A stretch of DNA of 64,000 nt from Smittia aterrima (GCA_033063855.1 CP093830.1:13020854-13084853); one strand, 5' to 3'; shown: positions 1 through 11,600, counted from the first letter of the stretch. Notes: generated by a model not told the origin, from the sequence alone. Program-made: numbers and translations.

Positions 1-1003
1 ATTTAACTCATCAATTACTCCAGGGACCAGTCGGGATTGTCATGGGATGTGTGTTTGGAGCACTCTCCGGCCTCTTAGTGCTTGTACTCCCAGCGCGTGA
101 ATCTGTACGTACCAACAGCTCGAGCTGCAGTGAAAATGCTTTTATCAGATCTCGTCTTTCACGGAGAAATATTTCAACTCCGCAAGCGTTTTTCGCTGTT
201 TGCAAGTTTATCGCTTTTTTTTTTGTTCATTTTTCTTTCGCCTCGACAGAAATATTCTAATGGACTTCGCTTCACGACAATTGTTCTCTGCGGGATGCTA
301 GCGGTGATGGGAAGCAAGTACCTTGAGTATCCGTCAGCTGGAGCTCTCGGTTGCATTACAGCTTCGTTTATGGCTGGAACGGGATGGAGGAGACAGAAGG
401 CAAAGGACTCAACTTTTAGTTGCGACGTTGAGATGTACTTGAATCTCTTGTGGAAGTTTTTAAAACCCGTGTCGTTTGGTTTAATTGGCAAGGAAGTGGA
501 CTTTCAAGTGCTCGAAGGCAACGTAGTGCTTTTCGGAGTTGTGACGCTTCTTGTTGGTGTGATTCTACGTCTCGTATCAGGTTATTTATCTTCTTGTGGG
601 GGAGACATGAGTTGGAAGGAACGAGCATATATCACGCTGTCTGGTTTTCCAAAGGCAACAGGTGAGATCCTCTCGCTGCTGCTTCGTTCTCGATGTTTAC
701 TACAACATTTATGATTTCGGTAAACTCCTCTGGAAATCTAGTTCAAGCTGCTCTTGGGCCCGTAGCACTCGACTTGGCACGATCCCAAAATGTGTTAAAC
801 GAAGAACATTTCTCGTTGGCGCAAAACGTTTTAGTCATCTCGGTACTGGCAATCATTTTGACTGCTCCATTAGGTAAATGACTGAACACGGAAAATCTGA
901 GCAAACCTCTTCAATTTTGTTTGTCTCCCTAGGCGCTCTACTTATGACAAAATTAGCTCCAAAGTGGCTGAAACGAGAGAATCGGACCGATGGAATGTTA
1001 TAA
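1..1003 (+). CDS. Nha: NHA-type Na+/H+ antiporter, 3' end (partial)
   Basis: C-terminal 239 codons of a cation/proton antiporter of the CPA2 NHA group (animal SLC9B-like; Drosophila has Nha1 and Nha2). These are polytopic membrane proteins exchanging Na+ for H+. Exons by frame and splice sites: 1-104 (open at the window edge), 250-661, 742-873 and 933-1003, with stop TAA at 1001-1003. Introns are 145, 80 and 59 bp, phases 0, 1 and 1. Visible family signatures are the glycine-rich segment GPVGIVMGCVFGALSG, the segment ending SGFPKAT spliced to VQAALGPVALD, and a last hydrophobic helix with LVISVLAIILTAPLGALL. The tail after it is short and basic-polar. The catalytic Asp pair lies upstream, outside the window. 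I am confident of the family but not of which paralogue. Confidence 0.88.
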
Positions 1004-1035
1004 CGACAATTCACTTACCGAGTATCTTCTTAACA

Positions 1036-1041
1036 AATAAA
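1036..1041 (+). terminator. Poly(A) signal of the NHA gene
   Basis: AATAAA lies 33 bp after the NHA stop codon, a normal distance for a short insect 3' UTR. Confidence 0.6.
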
Positions 1042-3925
1042 ATTTACTTAACGACCTGAAGAGCTGCAGAGAGCACTTACTTGGCATTCGTAGATGCATA
1101 GAAGCGGTCAATAAACTTTTGATAGAAGGGAAGAACGGATTTAACAGAAAAATAAAAGGAATGAATGAACCAACGTGTTCATCCTTCTGAAATTGGGTTT
1201 TCATGTTCTTCCTTCACCTTTTTGCGTCCCTTCGAAAACTGATTTTAAATTCATTTTTCTTTTTTCTTCTTTATCAGCGCATGGATTTTCTCGATCGGAT
1301 GAAAGGTGGGCTCGGGTCGAGAGAGACAAGGTAAAGTGATAAATCATTTTCCCTCGAGTTTACGAAACAGGCACAAGAAAGAAGTGAAGGGTTAACGAGA
1401 GAAAAGCTTTTCTCTTGATTCCTTCCTTTGAAAATCGTAAAAGTGTTTGTGCGAGAAATTGATTTGAGGATTCTTTTCCAGTTTACCGGTCGAAAAGGTA
1501 AAACGCAAGTGGAATTGTCTTGAAAGGTCTCATTCACTGCTGGGGGAAATTTGCTGTAACATTCAAAGGACTGTTGCACGTCGTCGCTTTGTCCAAAACT
1601 GCTCATGTTACTTCCGCAAATTTGCGACGACATATCTTCACTAAAATATTATGCAAGCTCACTTCAATCTCCTCCTTCGAACGATCTTTCAAATGGTGAT
1701 TGAAAAAGAGAGCAAAGAGCCTTTGATATTCAATATTCCGTCACTTACTTTGAGCCAGGCTTCCTGTGCTTTCAGCTTCATCAATATTTTATCGAAAAAG
1801 CGAGAGCTGATGGACGATGAAAAAAAGGAGATAAATGAATCACCATTCATGTTTTATGGAACTGGGCACCTTTTGTGTGTTCTCTATGTGAACGCGCTGA
1901 ATAGCGCCAAAAAAAAGGGAAGAGAAAGGTAGGGAATGCTGTTGTTTATGTTCGAGGAATGTGTACGAGGGCATTTGTGTGAAAGTGGAGATAGAAAGGA
2001 TTTTGGATGAAGCATTAAGGCGAGAGATGAAGCCTTTTAAAAATTTAACGGTGATTGAATTTCAATGAAAAACAGTTTATACATTGATTTCAAAGCTGTC
2101 TCTTGTTAAAGAATCGCTTTTGTAAAGAATATCTTCGTCTGTACTCGTTGTCGAAAGCTTCTCAATTCTCTTGTCAATGAGCTTTGAAATTCTCCTCCAT
2201 CAGAGCTCGAGCTCGTGAATAATTTCACATGATACATCATCATGAAGTTACTTTGCATTTGATCTTCTGAAAATATTTTTTATTTCGCTTTTGAAAGCTC
2301 TTTTTACTCTGCCTGCCTTTTATTGGCCTGTTTCAACGATGTGAGTGAAAAATATTTTTTAATAAAATCATGAATAAATTCATGAACTTTTTTTTCAGGT
2401 GTTTTTATGATTTTTTGATTTTGTTTATGAAAAATGTGAGGATGAACGTCTCATCATCACGAGAGGCTGCAAACGATGCTTTAGAGAGCAATCTCGTTGA
2501 AGAGACAATATTACTCGATGTGGATTAAATAACTTAAGAGCTTTCGTGAAATAATTTGAAGAAATCTTTTATTTTAAATATTTGAGTAGAAGAGTTCGTA
2601 ATTGGATTTCCTTAAAAGTTCAACGAATTATTCATCGATGCAGTTGAACTTCCAGAATTAAGAGTGCTTGCTTCTCAGTAAGCTCATTACAATTCACTCC
2701 AGCTTAACATAAAAAAGTTGAAGTAATGAGAGCAAATCCTGTTTCATTACATGACTGATCTCTTAAGTAATTTGCTCTGTCCCTTGCGATTCCTTCAACC
2801 AATAATTGCGTCATCATTACAAATCATCGCAAAAGATACAACGAGACAGGCTCACAGAGCAAAGGCATATTAATGAACTCTTATCTTGCCTTCAACTTAA
2901 TAAATAACGAAATGAAGAGAAAGAAAAATGTTGAAACACATCTGATAAGAATTTTCGTCTTCTTCGTAGTTCTCAGCGTAATTTATTTTCTTCGTGGAAA
3001 TTTATTTCTGTTTCAAATGAGGAAAACCAGACGCAAAGATAGAAAGAGAGTGAGAAAAAATATTCGTGGAAACTTTCTTTATATTTTTTTTTCATGATAT
3101 TAATAATAATGTGATGAGGTAATAAATCTGAAAATATTTCGTCAGCTTGCGGAGATGAAAAAGAAATCCTCAGCAATCTAGATTAGAGTTCAGTTCAGGT
3201 AATAAATAATGATTATGATTATACATATTGATGGCATGATACACAATTCTTCTTCTTCGCTTCCTCACAGCAGCTCAGCTCCTCTTCCGGTTTCATAAGC
3301 ATTTCCAATTAAACAATGAAAATCCATTGATGCGAAATGAGATTTCAATATCAAAAAACGTTTTTTTTTTCTGCCAGATAATGCAAACAAAAGACGAAGG
3401 AAAAGTCGTAAACTCGAGTCTATTTGTTGTTTCAGAGCAAGCAGCAACAAAGAAATATTTGAAATATAAGGAAACGAGCTGAGTTGTTTATGGTTCGAGC
3501 TTATAAAAAGAAACTCGAAATGAAAAGCTAAAATTCTTCCGTTCAGAGTTGATCTGCTTCAAAGTTTTTTTCTTGTGGACTTTCCTTGTTTAGAGAATCC
3601 AAATTTGTTAAAACAATCAACAACGTTGGATCCTATAATCATGCGAGGAAAGCTCATTTTTTTCGGGAGAGGCTTCGTCTGACGTTTCGTATGATTAAAA
3701 TGATTTATGACTCAAGATTTTATTACTTTGCCCTTTCTCGTTGTTTCCCGTTGATGATTACATGTTTCTATTCGTAATTTGTAGCGGAACGAAAATTCCG
3801 CTTCAGTTTTTCGAGTGTTCCTCGCTCCACTTAATTGTTTTCGCTCCCGTCAGAAAAAGATTTTTCCCGGAGACCCTGAAGCTCATTTTTTTCTAGAGTT
3901 CGTCGGAAGCCGTGCTTCTCCGCGT
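1042..3925. other. Intergenic stretch, no supported gene
   Basis: AT-rich DNA with short open frames only. Apart from the weak minus-strand frame near 1.3-1.6 kb I see no exon chain, RNA gene or repeat array. Confidence 0.6.
1274..1633 (-). CDS. Hypothetical open frame (weak)
   Basis: An ATG-initiated 119-codon frame on the minus strand, starting MSSQICGSNMSSFGQ. The first ~60 residues look more protein-like than the serine- and arginine-rich remainder. A GTAAAC donor-like site falls after about residue 52, so only the first part might be coding. I recognise no domain, and chance ORFs of this size are expected in a window this large. It is listed because it is the only candidate between the NHA gene and the fold-back element. 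Confidence 0.12.
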   Translation of the reverse strand: MSSQICGSNMSSFGQSDDVQQSFECYSKFPPAVNETFQDNSTCVLPFRPVNWKRILKSISRTNTFTIFKGRNQEKSFSLVNPSLLSCACFVNSRENDLSLYLVSLDPSPPFIRSRKSMR

Positions 3926-3963
3926 CTTCTCCGTGCTTGCCTGTATTTGCAAGCACGGAGAAG
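3926..3963. repeat. Short perfect hairpin at the left edge of the fold-back element
   Basis: CTTCTCCGTGCTTGC at 3926-3940 is perfectly inverted at 3949-3963 with an 8-nt loop. It runs directly into an 18-bp perfect palindrome at 3963-3980 (GCATGGTTG/CAACCATGC). An imperfect extra copy of the CGTGCTTCTCCG motif sits just upstream at 3911-3922. This cluster probably belongs to the end of the larger inverted-repeat element. Confidence 0.8.
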
Positions 3964-5370
3964 CATGGTTGCAACCATGCTTGCAAATTTTGAAAAACTG
4001 TTTTTTAAAATAAAATGGCGCATTGATTAAAATTGATTTAATTGAAAACTCTTAATTCAAATTCGCTGAAATTTTGATAACTTATTTTTTGATAGTTTCT
4101 TGATTGGAAAATAAGACAAATTTCATTAAAATATGTTTTTAACTTTGCGCAAGTGGTCTTCAAATTCGGATTTTCTTAAAAAAATTCATTTGTGCTTGAT
4201 TCTATCATCAATAAAACTTTGGTATTGATCAAATTGTAAAATATTTTTTACCAGAGTTGTAGAAGATATACAAGCGCTTCATTTCATGTGCAATATGAGT
4301 GGGCGGAGCAGGCAATTATAGTAAAAAATTGGTTATTGGTTAAAAAATACCCTTGAAATCTTGAAAACACTAAATGAAAAATAAACAAATAAGTATTTTA
4401 AGCAGTTTTCTGAATTAATCACAGACCATTAATGTCACCTACTCAAGTTATACATCGATGGATTTGTCTTACTGTGTTCTAAAACTTTCTCATATATCAT
4501 GTGCAACTTTATCAAGAAATAGTTAAGTTTGATATCAAAACATGAGAAAATGCTTGAAAATTTAAACATTTCTGAAGTCGCCAAAAACAATCATTTTCGA
4601 CGCACTCAAGCCAAATATGCGTCACACTACCCAGTTCATGGTTTTTTTTAATTATGTTAGATATCTAAAAAAATTGCGTTCACCGAATATGCAGACTTGG
4701 TCATCTTCACCCTTAAATTATAGGTCAAAGTTGATTTTTTTTGAAAATTTTCAAGAATTTTCTCATGTTTTCATGTCAAACTTGAATATTTCTTGATAAA
4801 GTTGCAACATGATATATAAGAAAATTATAGAACACAGTAAGACAAATCCATCGATGTATAACTTGAGTAGGTGACATTAGTGGTCTGTGATTAATTTTGA
4901 CTTATGTGTCAGAAAACTGTTTAAAACACTTTTTTGTTCATTTTTCATTTATTGGTTCCGATTTCTGAGGTTATTTTTTACTATAATTACCTGCTCCACC
5001 TTTTTACATTGCACATCAAATGAAGCGCTTGATTGTCTTCTACAACTCTGGATAAAAATATTTTACAATTTAATCAACACCAAACCGTAATTGATGGAAA
5101 AATTCAAAAACAAGTGAAGTTTTTCAAGAAAATCTGACTTTGAAGACTAATTGTGCAAAGTGGAAAACATATTTTTAAAAAATCGACTTGTTTTCCAATC
5201 AAGAAACTATCAAAAAATATTTTATCAAAATTTAAGCGAATTTGAATTAAGAGTTTTCAATTAAATCAATTTTAATCAATAAGTCATTTTTTTCAAGAAA
5301 CAGTTTTTCAAAATTTGCAAGCATGGTTAGCAAACATGGATAGCGATTGCAACCTGGAAGCATGGTTGCA
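3963..5370. repeat. Large fold-back (inverted repeat) element, non-coding
   Basis: The left arm, about 3972-4570, reads again in reverse complement at about 5330-4735. Shared blocks run in the same order in both arms: the segment around TTGCAAATTTTGAAAAACTG, then GATAGTTTCTTGATTGGAAAA, then CAGAGTTGTAGAAGA, then the very well kept block TCACCTACTCAAGTTATACATCGATGGATTTGTCTTACTGTG (left copy 4435-4476), then CTTTATCAAGAAATA. By eye the arms are roughly 80% identical with small indels; the loop is about 165 bp. GCATGGTTGCAA-type motifs occur at both outer ends. There is no open frame of note. This is the architecture of Foldback elements or long-hairpin MITEs mobilised in trans. The exact ends are uncertain. 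Confidence 0.85.
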
Positions 5371-5657
5371 AACACGACGCACCCTATTTTTTTCTGCTTT
5401 CCCTTTACAAGATTTATCAGAGCTCGGATATTTCGTTTGCTCTCATCGACAAACGACAAGTTGAACAATAATCGGAAGTTTACGCTAGACTTCTGTTGGA
5501 TTTAAAAGGCAATACGATAAAATGGGAAATAATATATTGGTTTACATTTTACTCTTTTTCAATGAAATTGAATGAGCAGCCTTATTTAACTTGAGAGTTA
5601 TTAAAAGTTAGTTTCATGCGAATCATCTGTCGACTAGTCAACAAACGATGCCCCAAG

Positions 5658-5798
5658 CTTTTTACTTTCTCAAGTTACTTTTTCCTCAGACGTCAAAATA
5701 ATGACAGAAGTCCTCCAGGAGAAATCTCGAAAATTCAAAAGTTGCACGCTCGATATCTGCTTCGACCAATTATCCCAGAAATTCCTTTTTGACACAAA
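5658..5798. repeat. 141-bp direct repeat, left copy
   Basis: Matches 6926-7066 at 137 of 141 positions with no indels. It ends with GACACAAA directly against the CAGGGTTG left end of the hAT-like element, in the position a target-site duplication would take, but it is far longer than the 8 bp normal for hAT elements. Confidence 0.95.
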
Positions 5799-6926
5799 CA
5801 GGGTTGTTAAGTTGGAAAACAACTCCAATTCCAATCCCAATTCCAACAGGTTGGAAAACAGGTTGGAAAACCCTCTGTTGTAAAACGGTTGGAATTGGAA
5901 AACGTGTAATTGAAAATTTTAGTAAAAATTGCGGTTTCAGTAATTTGTTTGACACAAAGTTTTCTCCAAAAAAATGTTTGGAGATTTTTTTTGCAAAACT
6001 AATTTTATCAGAAAAATTTTCTTACATAAATTATTTTTATTTGTCGTACAGCAATTTTTTATTAACCCAATGTGCTCAATACAAATTTAAAATTGTTGCT
6101 TCGTCCATCGATTTCATTGAATGATATATTGAATGATAATTGTTGGAAAAAGTTGAAAATATTCTCAACGCCTTCAATTTGGTTTTTGAATATGATCTCG
6201 AAGCATGGAAGAACGAGTATGAAAAGTATAAATATTTTTCCGAAAACAAAAATCTCAGAGCAAAAGCTGCCGTTGAAGATAATTTAACAAATTCAGTTCT
6301 CTCAAATCTATACGACAGCGATCTGTTAAAAGAAGCGAACAAGAAACTGGAGAAACTTCAAATAATATTCGAAATCTCGGTGACTGACGAGTCTCTAGGA
6401 TTTCATTGATTCAAGACATTTCTGCGTTGATACCTGAAGGCTCAAATCTCTCGAAGAAAATATTCACAAAAGTGAACCTTCTTGCTCTGGTTCTTAATCA
6501 TAAGTTTAAAGACAAACTTCTTAATTCAAACCAGAAATTTTCATCGCGGTACTTCTTGGCAAAGCTTCTTAATGATCCTGGAGAATTCGTAAAATTTGAA
6601 CAGTACCTTAAATCCAAAAACGAATTTCAAGACGAAGAATTAAATAACATGGACACAAAGACATTCTGGAACATCGTTGAAGGAAGCTGCCCGAAGCTAG
6701 CAAAAATTGCTTTAACGCTCGCTGATATTCCCGGTTCATTGAATAATGTTCAACCTAAACATGCCGCAAAAGTTCAAAATGAAGAACTTTCGAAGAAGCT
6801 TTCTGTTTTAAAATCAATAATCTAAATGTTCAGCAAGAAATTTCCTTTTCAATAAATAATAAAATCACATCTTTAACTGCTTTAATATCAATTAACGTTT
6901 TCCAAATTTCAATTCCAATTCCAACC
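5799..6926 (+). mobile_element. Decayed hAT-like DNA transposon
   Basis: The left end begins CAGGGTTGTTAAGTTGG, fitting the CAGNG start typical of hAT terminal repeats, and is followed by several TTCCAATTCCAA / GGTTGGAAAAC motifs in both orientations (5809-5905). GGTTGGAATTGG at 5887-5898 is inverted at the right end (6915-6926, CCAATTCCAACC). The outermost bases of a matching right end are missing or mutated. Inside is a broken frame resembling the C-terminal part of a hAT transposase. At about 1.1 kb it is far shorter than an autonomous hAT (usually 2.5-5 kb), so this is an internally deleted, inactive copy. An unrelated DNA transposon with similar ends is possible. Confidence 0.65.
6140..6825 (+). 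pseudogene. hAT transposase C-terminal fragment, frameshifted
   Basis: Two overlapping frames, 6140-6409 and 6406-6825, join through a frameshift near 6400. The first encodes a charged helical stretch (FEYDLEAWKNEYEKYKYF). The second ends with an arrangement typical of the hAT dimerisation region: an aromatic FW, about 10 residues, PKLAKIALTLADIPGS, then a charged tail. The conserved ER-F-S element usually following 'ipgssa' is not intact, and neither the BED zinc finger nor the DDE catalytic core is present. With the frameshift and truncation it cannot encode active transposase. Family assignment rests on the C-terminal pattern plus the CAGGG terminus. Confidence 0.5.
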
Positions 6927-7066
6927 TTTTTACTTTCTCAAGTTACTTTTTCCTCAGACGTCAAAATAATGAGAGAAGTCCTCCAGGAGAAATCTCGAAA
7001 ATTCAAAAGATGCACGCTCAATTTCTGCTTCGACCAATTATCCCAGAAATTCCTTTTTGACACAAA
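6926..7066. repeat. 141-bp direct repeat, right copy
   Basis: Second copy of 5658-5798, with four substitutions. It begins exactly where the element's right inverted repeat ends and finishes with the same GACACAAA octamer that abuts the element's left end. Confidence 0.95.
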
Positions 7067-8060
7067 TAAACCACAAACCAATAGCAATTCAATCAAAGGA
7101 ATAAATAATTTCCTCGATGCAAGTTGTTGATTGAACGTAATTAAAACGTTAATTGAGAAACCTTCGTTACGGAACAAAAGAATGGCAAGGCAATTATGAG
7201 TGTTATTGATGGGCTTTGATTGTTATTCGTTCATGTTATAATGAAGCGAGGCAAATTGCGAAACTTTCCCTTAGCCTTTCGCTTCTCAATTCATGCGATT
7301 TAAAAAGGCAAGCAAGCTCGGGTTGGTTTTCTTTGTCTTCGCTCCGTTTGCTTAATTTATTATTCTGGATTAAGCACACAAAAGGCGTGAAGGTGAGCTA
7401 AGAGAAAAGGTTTGACACTTTCAAAGAGTTATGAGCGAAAGCGATGGCCCGGAAATGTTTTGCATTGAATGCTGTTTGGGTTAATTGAAATCATTAATTC
7501 GTGCAAGGGAAACTTTTCGTATTTGAATTTAGTTTAATCTCACAGAAAATCTCGATTGCTTTATTTTTTTGATACAAAATCGCAAAGATCTCGTTAATAC
7601 TTCCAACGTTTCTCTTGAGTGCATAAAACAAAAGCGTTGCATTTAACGGGTCTCGCTCTCTAACAATTCAGCTTCACGTGATTTCTCAAAGGGCTCATTT
7701 TATTTTAACTCGAGCTTTCGAAATTCAAAGCATTTAATGCTTTCGTAATTTCATTTTCAAACGAATTTGTTACAGTTTCATGCTCTTTCGCTCACAAATA
7801 ATTTCCTGTAACATTTTTCTGAAGCACAGCAAAAGTTCTTTTCAATTTATTTCCTTTATTGCCTCTCAGTGTTTTTTATTACAAAACATGCACGTTGTGT
7901 AATTAAAAATCCATTAGAAGGAAGTGAGGGGCGAGAAAGTCTAAAGAAAACATGTGAGAAAAGAATGAAGAATGAGGAGGTAACGCTTGCTGATTATGAG
8001 CCTCGTGGAGAGAAATATTTAATTTTGAAACTTTATGTCAACGAAAAATAAAAATGAAAG
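7067..8060. other. Intergenic stretch, nothing recognised
   Basis: AT-rich DNA with no exon-like frame, RNA gene or repeat that I can identify. It would contain the 3' flank of the small minus-strand gene that follows. Confidence 0.55.
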
Positions 8061-8475
8061 TCAATTCCGAGAACGTTTGTTTCGATTTTTTGCATGCTTC
8101 TCTGGTTCACAGGATTTTGAAGTATTTCCATTGTTAAAAGTTTCTCCTGGGTTGACTGCTCTGATGCTGCTGATGTTAAAGGTTTCCTCTTCGCCTACAT
8201 CGATAAAGCCCAAATGATATCCGTTCCGCAAGAAGCTTGCGACAGCATTCTCGACCAAAACCTTTTGCATGAAGATCTTTGAACATGCTTACAATGTTAA
8301 TGTAATGCCGGACAGAGCTTTAAAGAGAAATTCACCAACTCACATTGAAGTCTTCGCATATTTTCTGAACAATTGATTCGAACGTGACCTTTTCCAATTC
8401 CAACATTGCACGAATAATAATTTTTCCGTTCTTGCGTTGAACCGCTCGAATGTAAGTATCTGACGGAGCGTCCAT
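8061..8475 (-). CDS. Small two-exon gene, unknown function
   Basis: Exon 1 is 8344-8475 (ATG at 8475, 44 codons, starting MDAPSDTYIRAVQRKNGK). A GTGAGT donor and an AAAG acceptor give a 67-bp phase-0 intron, and exon 2 is 8061-8276 (71 codons, stop TGA). Product about 115 aa, no signal peptide or membrane segment. The first ~90 residues read like a small helical domain ending in a hydrophobic turn, with FESIVQKICEDF, then VENAVASFLRNGYHLGFID. The pattern 'av..fL..G..lGFI' recalls the short winged-helix-like DUF4777 proteins of Diptera, but I cannot confirm that. The tail is low-complexity, Asn- and Lys/Arg-rich, ending NKRSRN. It lies 170 bp downstream of the WDY-like stop codon on the same strand. 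It could be a separate gene or mis-called noncoding sequence. Confidence 0.45.
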
Positions 8476-8645
8476 GGCTGATCAAAATGCAGAGAATCGT
8501 TGACAAACAAGACTTAATAGATTCAATTTCCTATTTGGCTCAGAGAAGTTTCTTACAAAAAAAAATATAAAAGCAAATAAAGAATTGAAAAACGCAAAGG
8601 CTCCCGCAATTAAAATTTGATTCGTTCGCAGGAAAATCATTTTTA

Positions 8646-11600
8646 TTATTTTTCCGTTTTCAACTCATCCGGTTCAAGAAACATGTACCGCAAATTTGGA
8701 AGATTGTTTGTTTCTAAGCACTTGGGGATGCTGTGGGGGAGGTTGATTGCGACAGTCGGATGTATCCGAAGATGAGAGTAAACGGGAATCTGTAAGCACA
8801 AAACAAACCGTTATCAATTTTGAAGGCTGAAGTGATAATAAACAAACATGCGGTAGTGAAATGTCAAGGGTTGGCTTTTCGTAGCGCCTCTGGGCTTCTG
8901 TTCGAGGATCTTTTTTGACCACAGGTTTGTGGAAATGTAGGAGAGGTTGGGCAGCTTCGGCAAGTTCCGTCTCGTCATTCCCCTTCACATCACTGTCGTC
9001 CAATGCTTGAAGCTCTTTCATGTTTCGTGAATTAAGCGATGGAATGTGACCACCTTCAAGAACCTTGAGTGTTGTGTAACTAACGACATGCTTCAAGTCA
9101 GCTGGAATACGATAAGCATAGTCGTGCGGTAAGGCCTCATTAGGAGACAAAGAATGCCAATTAACTGGACTTCCTATCGTGCCGATATACTGCGTGAGAA
9201 AATGAAGAAAAAAAAGTAAAAACTTTAGCCTCTTCTTCTATCTAATGAGCTGAAATAAATACCTGACCACTCAAGTTCCAAAGACGAACAGATTTGTCTC
9301 TGCTCGAGCTTATTAAGACTTGATTTGCTTCGTGGTAAATCAGCCCAGAAATTAACTTTCGGTGACCTTGATATGAATTCAACAGCTGCGGCTCTAATTG
9401 ATTTTTGACACTCTGTTTCGCGCGTCCTTCGAGGTCATCTCGAGAGAGAAACGGAAAAAGCTGTCGCAACTTGACTGGAGAAATTTTCTCGACGACTGAC
9501 GTTGACAAACTGAAGCGAATAGAAAGAACAGCGAAACAGTGAAGTCGTTTTTTCGGTAGCTCTTGCCTTCTGCTCCGCTTCCCTTTTTTTGTGCCCGTCG
9601 TCGCAGTCGATAAACATAAAAAGTTGTTGGTTTGTTTCTGTGTCATTCATAACGATTATCATTGTTATTGTTACTTTGGATTTTACCATGAAAATCGTTG
9701 TTACGCGAGAGAAAAAAGCGAAAAAGCCAAAAGCGCGGCGAACGAGTTGGCAGAGAGTCGAAAGGAAAAATGATTTTTAATGTTGCGCGCATCGGATTGA
9801 ACGACCGACAAAACAAAACTGTGACACGCGAAAATGTCGAAGCGATTCCATGGATTTTCCAATTTATTTCTGTTTTTTTTTTTACTTTCCCAACCAAACT
9901 TTGTGTTTGTGGTTAGGGTGAGAAGAAAATCCTCCGAATGAGCTTTTGCATTTGATTTATTCACGCAAATGTGACTCTAAGCGGATCGTGACATCAAACG
10001 AAGGACACAGACGATTCTCTCGACTCAATTAGCAAGAGAAACTTTTTCATTTCTTTCGAGTTTTTAGCAATTAATCAAAAAACGTGAAACCTGCGAATTC
10101 CCAATAAATTCCTCGATTTTTTTTTCTTCAAACCCTTCTCATTCATAAATCGTATCACGACTTTCAAGTGAACACATTTGATTTCCTTTTCCTCGACAGA
10201 CACGTTTGACAAGGCAGAAAGTTAAAGCGCGCAATTGAAAACATACCAAAAGTTGACAATCATCCAAGTTTTTATGAATCCTTCTGCTGAGCCCGTGAAT
10301 AAATAGCAGTTTCGAGTGTCAGTCGTCATCGCTGTGACTGACGTTTTTGAGTGCCGAGCGAGGCGAGGGAGAGAATAAAAAAAAAAGTTGCGATGTTGAA
10401 AACAAAATTGTTTTGTTTTTTCGTCGTCGAGCATGAAAATGAACAAACGGATATAAAAACGAAGAGAAGAGAAAAATGAATACATCAGGATCAGCATGCG
10501 AAATGAACATCAATTAACCACTTACTGACATCGCCAGCCACATGTATCGCATTGAAATCAGCGATATAGCCATCGCTTGTATGATGATGCGACCAGACTT
10601 GAACCCGACCACTCGACAATGATACCAAGAGGGTTCCGTTTGACGCATCGACTGGTCGATGGTTGAGTGAAAGCATACAATTTGATGTGGGAGAGACAAG
10701 CGATTGTTGCGGTGACTTGGAATCAGATAAATGCAGGCTGCCAAGAAGAAGGGAAATTGATTGTTTAAACTAACAACTTCATCTTAAATCAAACCTCTTT
10801 CGCTTTGTCTTTGTCATTCGTCTTTCTTCCGGCTTCAACTTTTCATTCTTCATTCCGTCATAGTAAACAATCTGAAGGCGCCTTGACGGATATTTGACAT
10901 TGAATCGCAAGAACGGTCGACCCGTTTCAAAGTTCCAAAATATCAAATCGCCTTCGGTGCAGGATGTCACAACTGCTTCCGGTTCCCGGACTGAAGCGCA
11001 AATGATCTCGCCCTGATGACAGCGTAGCCAAGCTTTGCCAAGGTTGATTTGCTCCTTGTAATTATTGTTGTCGAAGAACTCAGTGACACTCTCGCTGATT
11101 GCAAAAATTCGCTTGCTCGTCCAAAAAATATCCCTCACGTTACGTGAGCCTTCAATCGTAATCGTGCGCAGACAAATTCCCTCGTTGAAATTCCAGACCT
11201 TGAGAGTTCTACCGCCAACGGTTAACAAAAACTGATGCTTTGGATCAAAACAACCCGCGGTGATTGCGACGAGTTGGTTCTCGCCATGTTTCTCTCGTGT
11301 GTGTGCTTGTGTAATCAAATTTACTTTATGTCCTTTCCAAACATCCCAAACGATGATAATACTTGCCTCGCTGCAGGTCACGAGGAAGTTAAAGAGTTCA
11401 TTCAATAGAACGAGAGTCACGGGCGACATGTCAGTGAAGCCATCAGTTTTGCTTAAGTTAATTTTCGGCTGACACTTGATGGTCACAATTTTCTTCGACG
11501 CCACAACAAACTCTCGAAGCGAATCGTTGTAGTAAGTGGTGACAGGAACATCTTCAATGAAGATTGACTTGAGTCCTGTGAAAGTTTGAAGTTGTTGTTC

